Source: Maylandia zebra
Taxonomy: Eukaryota; Chordata; Actinopteri; Cichliformes; Cichlidae
Reading direction: 5' to 3'
DNA: 64,000 bases
Assembly (NCBI RefSeq): GCF_041146795.1
Contig: NC_135169.1
Location: 16,902,352-16,966,351 of the forward strand
Below are positions 44,331-56,554 of this stretch, one piece after another (within the stretch, counting starts at the first letter, position 1; the number at the start of each line of letters is the position of its first letter). Below the pieces are notes generated by a model that did not search any database, was not told where the DNA came from, and saw only the letters and a list, made by a program, of their open reading frames with translations. The position numbers were made by a program, and so were the translations under genes.

Positions 44331-45066
44331 TTAGGCCCCATCTTATTTCAAAGACCTTATAGTACTATATCAAATGACCAGACTTTGCTCTCAGGCTGCA
44401 GGCTTACTTGTTGTTCCTAGAGTATTTAAAAGTAGAATGGAGTGAAAGAGCCTTCAGTTTGCAGGCCCCTCTTCTTTGGAACCAGCTTCCAGTTTGCATT
44501 CAGGAGACGGACATTCTCTCTACTTTTAACACTGGTCTTAATCAGAATCAGAAATACTTTATTAATTCCGAAGGAAACTATGGGTTACACCAGGCAGCAT
44601 GCTGGTTGGCGCATGCACACTCACAAAGGAACCCTCCGACCAAACATACATCACATTGGGGAGACAGGTCAGAGTGGTAGGCTGATAAGAACAACAACAA
44701 AAATACACAACATGAGGTGAGAAAAATGGAGAAAAAAGAACTCCCCACAGAACAGTTTGAGAACAGAAAAAACACCTCAGCACCAAAAAGCACATGAATC
44801 TTAATATACACCATAGAAACACATGACAAGCAACAAGGGCAGGTATGGCGTGAGAGTGACCCGGTGTAGAGCAAGAACGAGACAGAGAGGCTTTCAGAGG
44901 TTTAGAGTTAGACGAGACTAGATGAGGACATAGAAGCCGAGCAGGGAAGATAAGGCAGGGAGAGCGAAAAAGATGCGACCGCCGTCATCAAAACTTTCTA
45001 TTTTGATAAAACATATAGTTAGTCCCTGATCAGGTGACCCTGAACCCACTGCAATGGGCCTAGGAA
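44331..45066 (+). mobile_element. L2-type LINE fragment interrupted by another element
   Basis: 44331-44540 encodes the ORF2 C-terminus (LQAPLLWNQLPVCIQETDI, STFNTGL). The L2 sequence resumes near 44987 with ctttctattttgataaaaca and gatcaggtgaccctgaaccc. The inserted 44541-44986 begins aatcagaatcagaaatactt, a reversed LINE tail of the type at 13962. Confidence 0.7.
44541..44986 (-). mobile_element. Inserted LINE-tail element within the L2 fragment
   Basis: The start matches the reversed TTCTGATT-tail LINE end and the body is non-coding. The right boundary is inferred from where L2 sequence resumes; no clear target duplication. Confidence 0.5.
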
Positions 45067-45138
45067 GCAGTGGATTTTCTTATTAACTCACATCTTTTTT
45101 AGTCTCTTTGAGTCTCTTTGTCCTGTCTTCCCATAGTC

Positions 45139-45184
45139 GTAGTTTGTTTGTTTGTTTGTTTGTTTGTTTGTTTGTTTGTTTGTT
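45139..45184. repeat. (GTTT)n microsatellite
   Basis: About eleven perfect GTTT units. Confidence 0.95.
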
Positions 45185-46869
45185 TTCCGTTGTATGGGTT
45201 TCTCCAGTCTTTATCTTACATACAATATGAAACAGCTTGAGGTTACTGTTGCTGTTATTTGGCACAAAATAATGACCTGCAACATGGACAATGACGGTTC
45301 TAATGTCTGCGTTTTATGTGTGTATGGACATGAGCCATCGTTGAGCTTGGCAACTTTGTGCTGATCTATAAGAATGCAGAAACATAAGAACATTGTCTTC
45401 AACCCATCATACATATGAGCCAGTCAACCAGAGAAATAGAATTAAATGATGGCTTTACTGAAGGTCAATTATGCTCAGTTGCTTAATAATAATCAGATTA
45501 TAACCCGGCATATAAAGTATGAATATTTTTAAGTTAACCAGTGTAATGAAACAGAAAATACAGAAAATGATCTTGTTGTTGGTGTGTATGTGTGGGTGGT
45601 GCAGGATAGCAACACACATGAGGCACTGATCTTGGAATGTATGACTTTTAAAATACATGATGTATTAAAAACAAATTGTTTTGGGTAAAGTTTGATTGAC
45701 AAACACAGACTTTTAAGGAAAAAGTAAAATGAAGTATTCTATATAACTGGATTAAAGGAATTATGCTAAAATGAATGTTTGTCAAAATGAAATCTAATTG
45801 TAGTAAGACTGCATGATCTAAATGAAACATGAAGTGTTTATAATCGTATGTGTGTATGACTGTTCAAATGTGATGGGATTTTCACTGTTACAGAAAAAAA
45901 AATAATGTAATGAATTCATTTTAAAGTTTAAATTATATTTGAAATGCATGTATGTCGAAAAAAAGTTAGAAAGAGATCAGGTGTTTTTATTTGCTCAAGA
46001 ATTAAGAAGACTTGGATTTCCACCTAGCACTATAAAATATGATTATACATTTATGTGGTTTTATGATAGTTGTGTAGCGACACACAGCTTAGGATCAGAT
46101 ACTTGCACCAAAAAGCAATGTCAGATAAATCAGTTTTTTTCTTGCAAGGAAAACATGCTATTGCAATCTCAGAGGAAGCTCAGAGGCAGTCTCGTCACCT
46201 TCCCTTATTTATATCCTAACATAGTTTCATACTACTTTCAGACACACAGCTAAGATACAAGGTCACATGGAGGTTTTCTTTCTTCACAGCATTCATATTT
46301 TATGAATGCTGTGCTGTAAGTTTGTTTTTTGTACTCTCCCACCTTCCAGTAAACTCTGTTCCTCTTCCTTGGCAGGGTGTGATAACTAAAACAGAGACAC
46401 AATTGTTTGTTTTTTAATGAGAAAAGGTTTAGATCTCTATCTAAGATAGATCTAAGAATGTTTTTTGTTTTTTTTTTTTGCAGTTAATGTATCACTAGAC
46501 TGTGCTGGACTTTGTGATCAACTGTACAAAAATCACAAAATGCCGCTCCCCCACACATCAACAAACAAAGACAGATTACAGAGGGGGTGATCTGTGGCAG
46601 CAAAATGGGAAAATAGAATAAAGTAAAAAAATAAATAAAATAAAGTATTTTCTCCAACTGAAAATGCCAATGGTAACAACACAATCAGAAACCCTGCAAT
46701 TAAAATAATGAAAGATTTACTGGTAAATTTGTGTGTGCATTTGGCACTAGTGGGGTTGGAAAGACTGGACTTATTCAAATTTCTTGAAGACTTATCACCT
46801 GTCATCCAAGAAACGTCTTCACTTTTAAAACCAAAAGGTGAAAAGTCCCTAAAGTGTGAGTGTGAATCA
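45185..46869. other. Intergenic DNA without recognised gene
   Basis: A 104-codon plus-strand frame at 45939-46253 has no recognisable domain and no splice or promoter support. An AT-rich run and simple repeats fill the rest. Confidence 0.4.
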
Positions 46870-47235
46870 TATGTCTTATCACATGAGCCAAGGTGTCAAA
46901 CAAGGAGTGGCTCATTATTAGCAGAAGTTTTCAGTGAAACCACTGTGAGACTTCCTTCCTCATCATGTGATTTATCAAGCTCACCTGACTCAAAATGTTA
47001 GTGGTGGTTCAGGCACCTGAGAAGGGATCTCAAACGGCATTTTAGATAACTAACAATTGATGTCTGAGTCACCTCCTCTGCCCAAAGATGGTCATTCAAA
47101 GTGGACATAGATGGTTTCTTTCACTCCTTGTTCAAATCATCTCTCTTCTCTGTCCAATGTGAGCATCCTCGAAAAAGTGACCTTGTCCTGTCGAGGTGGC
47201 TCCTCTATGCTGTGCAGTGCTTTTATGGAGTAATA
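46870..47235 (-). pseudogene. Second Penelope-like 3' end
   Basis: Aligns with 43850-44250, sharing tcacatgagccaaggtgt at one side and the GTCCTGTCGAGGTGGCTCCTCTATGCTGTGC complement at the other. It is more decayed and has several indels. Confidence 0.65.
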
Positions 47236-47329
47236 GTGTCAATGTTAAATAAAAATGTCAATGTTAAATAAAAAGGCTTACATAGAAATAAGTGGTTGTG
47301 TGAATGGGTGAATTAAAAGAAAACCTTTA

Positions 47330-47890
47330 ATATCATGATCCGGAGTCCGTGACTTTATGTTTTAGTTTTTTTTATTATTCTGTGGTTTTGGTTACCTGGG
47401 GTGTTTGTACTCTTCTGTTTCATGGTTCATGTTCCTATGTTCTGTGTCCCCCAGTCTGTGTTAAGGTTGTGAGTTATGTCATTACGTGTATGTGTTTCCT
47501 GTTTTACTTACTGAAGATCCGTGTCTGATCTCAGTATGTTCAGTTTACTTTTCCCCTGTCTCGTCAGGTCAGATTACTCCCAGCTGTGCCCTCCTTTTGT
47601 GTCTCATTCCCTCGTTATCCTTCTGTGTATTTAAACCTCATGTCTGCCTCTGTTAAGTGCTGGTTTGTCTGTGTTGTTCCCCTCGGTCTCCCTGCGTATG
47701 TCCTCATACCTCCCTGCATCTTGATTTCTGGTTAGTTCTTTTCATTTTAGGTTTTCTTAGTTCATGCTCACCTTGCCATTTCTGTTTGTATCTACTTTTG
47801 TTCAATAAACACTCACCTGCACCAGAGCTGCCGCATTTTGGGTCCTTTCTACAAACTCCACACGTCTGCCACACCGGGCGTGACATTTAA
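47330..47890. mobile_element. Non-autonomous element, about 560 bp
   Basis: Runs from atcatgatccggagtccgtg to ccacaccgggcgtgacattt. It includes a ttcaataaacactcacctgc phrase and a pyrimidine-rich body, resembling 370-1000 in reverse. No protein; superfamily unassigned. Confidence 0.5.
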
Positions 47891-48059
47891 CCCCAATAAT
47901 ACAAATAATTAAGTCAGCATAATGAGTTATTTAAAGAAATCTGTTCTGAACTTATATTTAGTATAAAATCTTAACTCAATAGTACATGGAAAAAAAATAC
48001 AAAAAAATCCATACAAACAAAAACAAGATGGGGGGGGGGAGAGAGTGACTGCCGTCTTG

Positions 48060-48780
48060 AAAGGATAGTTTTTCAGAACTAACGAATGGGAGTAGCCCTT
48101 ACTGAGTTTACCCTAACTCATAAAACAAACGCAGTAGAATGTGACATCCTTTCTCACCATAATACATCTTGGAGAGCTAGGAGTGAGCCAGCTAGAAAGG
48201 CTGAAAAAGTGGGGGTTTCAAGTTCCACAGCAAAAACTGTGTTTCTTCTGCCACAAACTTGGCCATGTGGTTGCTGATTGTATGAAACTGGCACTTAAGC
48301 GGAAAGCGCATCCAAAGGGAAGAAGGCCTGATTTGAAAACAGTCAGTCGTGGTTCTCAAACTGACAAGGTTGTCAGGCCCAGCAAAGGACCACACTTGGG
48401 GCATAGTTGTTTAAGGGGCTCCTGTGGCCAGTGTAAGGGGTCAACTAACCCTGAGCTGCCGCTGGTTGACCATTTCTCAGGTCCTCAAAATGACTTGCAG
48501 GGAGACAGATCTTGTATAAAACCACCACTCAGACCTGCACCCCTTGCTAACAAACATGTCTGTGTTTCAGTAAAGCCTGCTAGCTGCCTGCTGGGTTCTC
48601 CACATGTGATGGTTCGAAGCCCTTGCTATCACATGGGACACTGTTTCGAGGGTCTGGGGCCACTCTCTGTCAATGTTGCGAACCCACTGAGATGGGGTTG
48701 GCAGCTTCCGCAGGAAATGCCTAACCGTTGCGATGGGGTTTGGTAGGTGGAAAGCCTACAGCTTTGGTGTTGAAACAGTT
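48060..48780 (+). pseudogene. Ty3/gypsy Gag remnant with CCHC zinc knuckle
   Basis: A frame across 48141-48746 holds GELGVSQLERLKKWGFQVPQ and then CFFCHKLGHVVADC, a CX2CX4HX4C zinc knuckle, followed by a basic stretch. Family knowledge: Gag nucleocapsids of LTR retrotransposons carry this motif. No protease, RT or integrase follows, and an LTR starts only about 75 bp downstream, so the pol region has been deleted. Confidence 0.7.
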
Positions 48781-48851
48781 ATGGACTTGATTAATTGTTT
48801 TGTTTATCATAATCATTTGACAAACCACAGGTTTGTATTTATGGGAGGGGG

Positions 48852-49158
48852 TGTTACGGCCCTAGCAGGGCCTCCTCCTGAAGGTGCCTGTGTGGGCGTG
48901 TCCCACCACCTCTTCTGCCTGAGGTGCCACCTTTCCCTTTAGTGCAGCTGACTCTCGTCAGTAATTAAAGAGATTTAAGCCCAGGGAAAGGTGAGCTCTG
49001 AGCCAGAGTGCCATTAGTGTGGTTACAGCTAGTGAGCTGAGTGTTTGTGGTGTTTGCAGCTAGTGAGCTGCACTCTTTTTGGCGGCTTGTCCGTCTCTTT
49101 TAGTTAGTTTTGATTTACGGCCTAGAAGCTGCTCTCAGCCGTGGCTAAATGACTCTTT
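48852..49158 (+). mobile_element. Gypsy-type LTR (3' LTR of the Gag remnant)
   Basis: Begins TGTTACGGCCCTAGCAGGGC, directly after a purine-rich GGGAGGGGG tract (a polypurine primer site). It resembles the solo LTR at 19357-21686. The end is unclear, near the start of the next LINE. Confidence 0.6.
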
Positions 49159-49162
49159 AAAA

Positions 49163-49865
49163 ATTCAAATTCAAATTTTATTTGTCACGTACACAGTCAT
49201 ACACAGTACGATATGCAGTGAAATGCTTGACAACTGCTCGAGACCTAAAGAAAACAAAAAAGGAAAAGGCTATAAATAGGAAATAAATATGAAAAATTAA
49301 AAAGGGTAAATTTAACTAGGAAGGAATAAAATATAAATTAAGGTTAAAAATGAAATAACTGTACAACACACTGGGAAAGAATAAGATAAAATATATAAAT
49401 TAAATTGAAAATAAAATAACTGTACAACAAAATACACAATATAGAACTATATAAGAATGTATGAACAAATACACAAGAAGTATAAATAAATATATACACA
49501 ATAACAGCAGCAGTGATTTAAGTGATGAAGTGAAAACAAAGTCCAGAAAGTCCAGTGTGTGTGTAAGAACCGTATGTGTGGGTCAGTACTGTGTGGTGGT
49601 GTGATTGTGATTGAGAGACCGTATCGCCTGCGGGAAGAAGCTCCTCCTCAGTCTCTCTGTGTTGGTCTTCAGGGAGCGGAATCGCTTTCCTGACCTCAAC
49701 AGAGAGAACAGTCTGTTGTTGGGATGGCTGAGGTCCTTCACGATCTTCCTGGCCTTGGTCCAGCACCGCCTGCTGTAGATTGAGTGCAGGTCAGGGAGCT
49801 TGGAGCGGATGGTGCGCTCAGCTGACCGCACAACCCTCTGTAGAGCTCGTCTGTCCTGCATGGTG
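49163..49865 (-). mobile_element. LINE 3' fragment (reverse orientation)
   Basis: The minus-strand frame 49861-49583 reads MQDRRALQRVVRSAERTIRS, LPDLHSIYSRRCWTKARKIV and KDLSHPNNRLFSLLRSGKRF, then SFFPQAIRSLN, the C-terminal signature of a fish LINE ORF2. A non-coding 3' UTR follows, ending in the attcaaattcaaattttatt tail at 49163. 5'-truncated. Confidence 0.8.
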
Positions 49866-52035
49866 CTGTTCCCTTTATGCGCTTTACGACGCGTTTGCCG
49901 CCAAGCTGACGGTGGAAAAAAAGATAGGCTCCAGGTGTCTTTTGATATCCTTCGCAGGACCCACCTGGAATTTCAGAAATCTGCTAAGTTGGCTAAAGCG
50001 GCTTTTCTGTCGGGTGTCATTGCGGATAATAGTCACAACCCACGTATTTTATTTAAGACTTTTAACTCATTGATCAATCCTTGTCCTGAAACGCCTAGAT
50101 TGGCTTCCTTAGCCCTTTGTGAAAATTTTTTAACTCATTTTACAGGCAGAATCTTATCTCTAAGAGTCTCACACCCCCCTGTGATGAGTCAGGCCCCAGC
50201 ATTACGATGCTCTACTAACCTCAATCAGTTTGATCCAGTTTCGCTCCCTACTCTTAAGGGTATAATTGATCACCTAAAAAACTCAAACGCTGCTCATGAC
50301 ATCCTTCCATCTCGCATTATTAAAGATGGGTTTAACATTATTGGGCCCTGTATTTTATCATTAATTAACCTGTCACTGTTATCAGGTTGTGTTCCGGCTG
50401 CTTTTAAACATGCTGTAGTGCAACCTATACTTAAAAAGAGCTCCCTTGATCAGAATGACCTCGCTAACTTTAGACCCATTTCCAAACTCCCGTTTCTGTC
50501 TAAAATCCTAGAGAAGATTGTTCATTCCCAACTTCAAACTTATTTGGATGCAAATAATATTGGGGAAAAATTTCAGTCGGGGTTTAAGCCTCGCCACAGC
50601 ACGGAAACTGAGAGTCTTTAATGATCTTCTTTCAATTGCTGACTCAGGGCGCCCTGTGGTGTTAATTTTGCTTTATTTGTCCTCTGCTTTTGATTTGGTG
50701 GACCATAATGTCCTTTTAATGAGGCTTGAGCTTCTGGTGGGCATCACGGGCAGTGCCCTTAGCTGGTTTAAATCCCATCTCTCAGAAAGGTCCTTTTCTG
50801 TCACCATGGGTACCTACGCCTCCTCCATTGCCCCTGTTACCTCTGGTGTCCCCCAGGGGTCTGTGCTGGGTCCCATGCTGTTCTCTTTATACTTGTAACC
50901 CTTGGGCCGAATCTTTGATAAATACAATATTTCTTTCCACTTCTATGTGGATGACATTCAAATCTATTTTGAACTAGCTGAGGATGTCACATCGTCGTTG
51001 CAACACTTCTCCGATTGTATGAATGAAGTTAAAATCTGGCTACTGAGCAATTCCCTCATTCTAAATGATAACAAGACTGAAATTGTAATCTTTGATACTC
51101 CCTTCTCTCGGGCTGAACTAATTGGTATTTTTGGGCCCTTTGCTGACTCCCTTTCTGACACTGTGAGGAACCTGGGTGTTGTCTTGGACAGTTCCTTCAA
51201 GTTGGACAAACATGTGTCCTCTGTAGTTAAATCGAGTTTCAATCAACTATGTCCAATCTCTAAGGCCAAGCCCTACTTACCACGTAAGGACCTGGAGAAA
51301 TTTATACATGCCTTTGTTACATCAAGATTAGATTACTGTAATTCCCTTAACACTGGTCTCCGTTCTGCCCTTGTTCACAAACTTCAGCTAGTTCAAAATG
51401 CGGCTGCGCGTCTTTTAACTGGAACTGGCAGGTTTCAGTCTATTACTCCAGTTCTTTCCGACCTGCACTGGCTCCCTATTAAATTTCGTATTGATTTTAA
51501 AATCTTATTGCTCACTTTTAAGATCATAAATAACACCACGCCCAGCTATCTTACGGATCTCCTCAGCTTTTATACCCCTGGGAGAGCGCTTAGATCAGCA
51601 GGCCAAATGCTCCTGGTGCGACCTAGATCTCGGCTCAAGACCAGAGGTGACCGCGCATTCGTCGCTGTCGCACCCTACCTCTGGAATAACCTCCCTCTAG
51701 CTATTCAGGCGTCTGATTCAATTCAATCTTTTAAATCTCGATTTAAAAACTTATTTGTTTAGCCTTGCTTTCCCCGCCTCCTAGAGCCCACATTTTTGCT
51801 GTACTGTAAGTTATCCTTTTCGCTTTATTAATATTTATAATGTTTTAACCTTCAGCCTTCCGGGTTGTGCCTACTATGCCTGGTGTATTATTGGTTAGTT
51901 ATGTCACCCGCCTGTTAGTATATTTTATTTGTGTTTTGTATTTGTATTTATTATTGCTCTAACTTGTTCTGTGAAGCACTTTGGCATACCTGTGGTTTTT
52001 TAAATGTGCTATATAAATAAAATTGTATTGTATTA
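49866..52035 (+). mobile_element. CR1/Rex1-like LINE, 5'-truncated
   Basis: ORF2 is present from the pre-RT linker to the end in three frames: 49870-50620 (FQKSAKLAKAAFLSGVIADN, KHAVVQPILKKSSLDQND, then FRPISKLPFLSKILEKIVHS); 50600-50898 (LLYLSSAFDLVDHNVLLMRL, GVPQGSVLGPMLFSLYL), after a frameshift at HSTET; and 50902-51762 (YVDDIQIYFEL, with YADD changed to YVDD; SRLDYCNSLNTGL; NTTPSYLTDLLSFYTPGRAL). The 3' UTR ends in tatataaataaaattgtatt. The endonuclease is missing; two lesions make it non-functional. Confidence 0.85.
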
Positions 52036-52400
52036 TTAAGGACCTTAATAAAGGGAAACTAAAACTGGTCCACCAAACAGTAAAGGCTGAAGCCGTCTCA
52101 ACACAAAGTTGACCGTGTAACTTTATGAATGACCACATGTTTTGTGATGTGTTTACCTTTCAATGATAATCTGCTATTATCTATGTATTAAATATGTTTA
52201 TGCAATTTATTTCAATAAAAAATTATTTCATCCCTTTTTTTATCTTCATGTATGGATTTTTGGAGAAACAGAATAAATATACTCTTTCCTATTCGTTTCT
52301 GGATCAAACTAGCATAGACACTGTGTGTTTAAGGTTAGTGTTTTATCAAATTTGTCATGATGGTTCTTTTTCATAATGCTAAATGATGTCAGGTGTCCAC
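52036..52400. other. Spacer upstream of gene C
   Basis: AT-rich; no gene recognised. Confidence 0.4.
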
Positions 52401-52429
52401 CAACCACTGCTGTGTGATCTGTAACCCAA

Positions 52430-52663
52430 AGCTGTAATATACAGTTATACATTAAAAGACGGTATGATAGTTATATAGTAGATGCTGATGCAGCAGTGTA
52501 AAACAAATAGTAGTGTGATCATCTATCCAATTTAGGAGCCGATGCTACAACCAAAGAGCACACAGGAGTTTAAAGTACACACTTCCTTTTTCACATTCAA
52601 AACAGACGAGGATTCTGTGTATAGTGTTGAACAACGGTGAAAACTTACTCAGAGAACCAAATG
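52430..52663 (+). promoter_or_regulatory. Promoter and non-coding first exon of gene C
   Basis: Aligns with the region upstream of pseudogene B (7850-8063). The exon end ...gagaaccaaatg is followed by donor gtatgtgc. An ETS/PU.1-like word (GAAAAAGGAAGTGT on the minus strand) lies at 52581-52592, comparable to the FCRL promoter sites. The exon start is not defined. Confidence 0.5.
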
Positions 52664-53294
52664 GTATGTGCATAATGTTATTTAAAAAATATTTCTATCT
52701 TTACTTTCTTTTGTGTGGTTCTAAATTAATAAATGTAAATGCTATAGTAGCTCTACTATTTTGTGCTAGTATTAGACTTACACATGTTTACATGCAAGTT
52801 TTCTTCCTATATTTCTTCTTAGCGAAATACAATGTTTGGTGCAACCCCTGCTAATTTAAGGTTTAAAACAAAAGATGTCCCAGAATTTTGTCATTTTAAC
52901 TACACTACTTTGCACATTAAAACACTTAAAATTTTAACCAGAATGGCAAAATGTAATATGAAACATTATTTTGTGATTGAAATTTATGCTTCAGTACAGG
53001 CACTACAGTAGTATTATATATTAGTTGTTTTTTTTCCTACTTGATATAAAATGGTCATCATGATATAATTGTATTTATAAATTTCTAAATAAATGAATCA
53101 TAAGAGATATTTTTCAGACTGATTGACTTAAAATTATAAGTGCATTGAAATATCACTGTTTAAATTTCTCTTAGATTTTCTATTCAGCTGTCAGTATTGT
53201 CAGTTGATAAAGCTATATGCTTGTATGTGATTTTTACAGTAATTAAATAATAATCCTATCCATATTTTTGGACTTCATTTTGCAGCAATCCAGG

Positions 53295-56200
53295 ATGTTG
53301 CCCCAACTTTGCCAACTCATCTTTAAACCTCAGTTGTGTTCTTCTATTTTACGCCACACTGTGATCCTATTCATTCTGACAGATATTGTGACAGGTAACA
53401 TTGTCTCATACTTTGTCAACTAAGGTGAATAATTTATACAGTTATTGTAGGTCTGGAGATATTTTGCACTTTTTCCTCGGTACACCGCAACAATAAATAT
53501 GAAAGTGTCACAATTGGCTGTGTGCAGGCAGGAAAAGACCCAAAAACAAACTCACAGAAATGGGACTTAAACTCAAAATAAAGCTTTATTTGCTGAAAGA
53601 GGGGAAAAAAGGCAATACAAAACTGAACTGGAAAAACCTAGGAATCTAAATACACGGGGAAACAGGGAGGGAGCAAACTAAACGTAACACAGGAGATGAG
53701 ATACCTTCAAAGTAAGAGGAGCAACAGAACACATGGTGCACACAGACAGGGGACTACCAAAGTAAAACAGGAAGTAACAGGAACACACACAGAGACAGAA
53801 ACAGAGCCATGAGCCTCCACAGTTACATTTCAATAAAAGCAAAAGAAAAAGTTGTTCTCCCAGCAAGAGGTAAATTATTGGCAGAAGTAAATTACTGTAA
53901 GAACACATGACTGCTCTTAGACCATTTTGTGGTTGAGTGAAGTATTGGACACAATAAATGAATAGTTGGAGTTTTTATCAAACTTGTCTCCATACTGATT
54001 AAAACATTTTATTGCTGAAATAATTGAACAAAACACAATGCAAGAATGCATTAACACCTCTTCTTCATATATGAGCATCATTCCTAAAATCTCTGTAACA
54101 AAACCAAAACATGGTCAAAATCTCATAAACATCACCCACTATAGGTATCACAGACCTTTACCGCCGTAAAAGTAGGATTTTTCAGCTTACTAAAGTAATC
54201 TCAGATCAAACCCTGGGTTTGATTCAACATAACAACTAACCTGCTCTGAAGGAGGTTGCATTCAGGATGATATATCCATAAGTATAAAACCTATATCAGC
54301 TAACCAGTCAGACCTCTGTAAGAGTGTGCCACCATTAATTTACTTTTTAAAGTTTAGTGTGTAGAAGTGTAGAAGTCTTTAGGTTTCAAATAATATATAC
54401 AAACATTTATACTGATATCTTCATGTATTTTAAAAATGGTACATGACAATGACAAGCGGATTAACTTGCAAAGTCAACATTTTTTTGCATTATTTCTTCT
54501 CTTGTTTGGCTGCACATGATTTTAGCCTGTAATAGTTCTCTGTAAGAGTTAAATTATTAATTATAAGTTAAATTATTAATATTTTATTATTATTATTATA
54601 TATTTTCTATACCAGTGCTACTGTTTTGTACTACTAAATTTTGTACTATTAATATTTGATTCATCATCTGATGCCAACATCAGTGATTTTATGTGAGTTC
54701 ATGGCAAAATTCAAAAAACAAAAAATATTTGCATAGCTCTATGGCCTTTGATTTTTAGTAATAGGTTTGGTGGAGGCAGGCCCATGATTCCACCATGCCA
54801 CAATAGAAGCAAGTATCCTTCGTTGTGTTTTTTAATCTGGATGTCATCAAATTAATCAGAGATACCAAAATTGTTTTAATAACAATTATGGTATTTTTTT
54901 CAGTCTCCATATTTTATGGATAAAACTTATTTTTCTTATATTTCTCTTCAAATTCAAGACTTCCTCCTGAAATACAGTGATGCTGCTGCTACAGCTGATT
55001 CTATCCAGTCAAGACAACGCTTGAGTTTCCAGCACATGTATTGTAGTATGCTGCAGAAGCTTCCTAGAAGTGGCTCTCAACTCTGTTACAGAGAATAGCA
55101 ACAGAATGATTTTTTTTTTTTTTTTTTTTTTTTTAACTTTTTATGGAAAAAGGTGCACAAAGCATCAAAAAAGGCATATAGGGAGTTGGTTATGGGTAAA
55201 ACAGCAAAGAGAATCTGGTTCTTTTGATGTAGCTCAAGGATTACCTTCTAGCAGTAACAATCAAGCAGTAACAAATTCATTATACTTTTTTTGTCTTTTA
55301 AGCATTTTTACAGAAAGTATTAAGCATTTTAAGACATGCAATTGCCAAATGCAACATGTGTTTGTTTTCTAACATCTGAGAATTATGGGTGAGATATAAG
55401 GATGTCTTAAAAGGAAAACTATATAAAGTTATGACCATATTTAACATTATTTACACTGAACTCTCTCCCTTTTCAGTGACTAATGTCAAAAGTGGCGTAG
55501 AGGATCCACCTGATGGAAGGAATGGTACATATTCTGTTTTGTGACAGACTTTTAGCATATATATAATGCGTGATTTCATTCTTAATATACAATTTGTTTA
55601 GCCTGTTCTTTCATTCAGTTCTTAATAGGAAGAGCTTAAATGCACACAAAGATAATGGTAGATTTTATGTTTAGTGCTGGTCTTTTTATTCATATTTTGA
55701 TAGTCTGTCATCTTATGTGTTATTTTTCAAAAACATTATTTTATGTATTTTATCATTTCAGGTACAGACTTTGCTGAATCTTTTTACATCCTCGATGTGG
55801 TGGCTGTTACTTTTAGTGGCTTAGTTGTTGTTGTTGTTTTGTCTTCCGGAGGTATCGCTATTTTCTGTAAATGCAAAAAGCAAAAACTCAGTAAGTATTA
55901 AATATTATGTTCAGTTTTCTTTGGCCACTTTGAGACTTTCCTCTGTATTAACTGGCATTTCCACATCCACTACATCATAATTTAAACAACTTCTATGTTA
56001 TCAAGAGTTTCAATCTGTATTTATCTTTAATTAAATATTTCTTCTATCCTGACCTTTCATCTGTGCCATGTTTAGGGCAATACATTTTCTCAGCTAAGCT
56101 GCAGGGACAAGCTCAGAAGACACAGGAAGAGCTGAACATATTGTCAGAGCTCAACACTCAACTGTTGGAACTGAAGAGGGGAAATCACCAAGTAAAGGAA

Positions 56201-56554
56201 GAATTCAGACTGTTAGACGAGACAATTAAAGAGCTGGCAGAGAACAAAGAGAAGCTTCAGCTGGTAGAGATCAAAATAGCACAGACAGAGAAAGAAAAAG
56301 AGACAGACAAAACAGAAAGATACTTAGAGGAAAAACAAAGTCTCCTGACTGCTCAGCGTAAACTGGAAAAGAGAAAGGAAGAACTGGAGAATCTACAACT
56401 GAATATGGAGAAACAGCTGCGGCAAATAGAGGATATAATAAGCAGAATGAGAGAAAGGAAGACAAAAGTAGAAAACATTTTAGAGGTGATTGACTTGAAG
56501 CTGGAGGAGGTAGAATGTCAAAGTGATACAACTCGTCTTGTGATAGAGCAGTGA
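53295..56554 (+). CDS. Gene C: small single-pass membrane protein with long cytoplasmic coiled coil
   Basis: Exons 53295-53394, 55477-55524, 55762-55890 and 56076-56554, all phase 1 with GT/AG sites (756 nt, 251 aa). Exon 1 is a longer leader than in gene A, with a hydrophobic stretch HTVILFILTDIVTG (21-34). Exon 2 (34-49) is a 16-residue ectodomain piece. Exon 3 (50-92) is the TM (about 57-84), with an Asp (61) at its outer edge and a CKCKK stop-transfer. Exon 4 (93-251) is a Glu/Lys-rich coiled coil. The acceptor before the ATG (ttttgcag) and the upstream non-coding exon support the start. The coiled coil is clearly homologous to gene A but more diverged than A is from B. The function is not recognised. 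Adaptor-like pairing with a receptor is conceivable (acidic TM-edge residue, tiny ectodomain), but no tyrosine motif was found. Confidence 0.75.
53507..53820. mobile_element. Non-autonomous element in intron 1 of gene C
   Basis: Words such as agctttatttgctgaaa, aaactgaactggaaaa, cacggggaaacagggaggga and gggactaccaaagtaaaaca resemble 370-1000. No coding capacity. Confidence 0.5.
53821..55476 (+). other. Remainder of gene C intron 1
   Basis: 54050-54400 aligns with 63600-63790 (copy D) and partly with the gene A intron near 3190, so this is old shared intron sequence. A poly-T run lies near 55111-55134. No exon recognised. Confidence 0.5.

Noticed and set aside
45139..45184. CRISPR-like regular repeat
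   Set aside because: Simple (GTTT)n microsatellite in a eukaryotic genome.
45939..46253. 104-codon frame as a small host gene
   Set aside because: No domain, splice site or paralogue; chance frame in AT-rich DNA.
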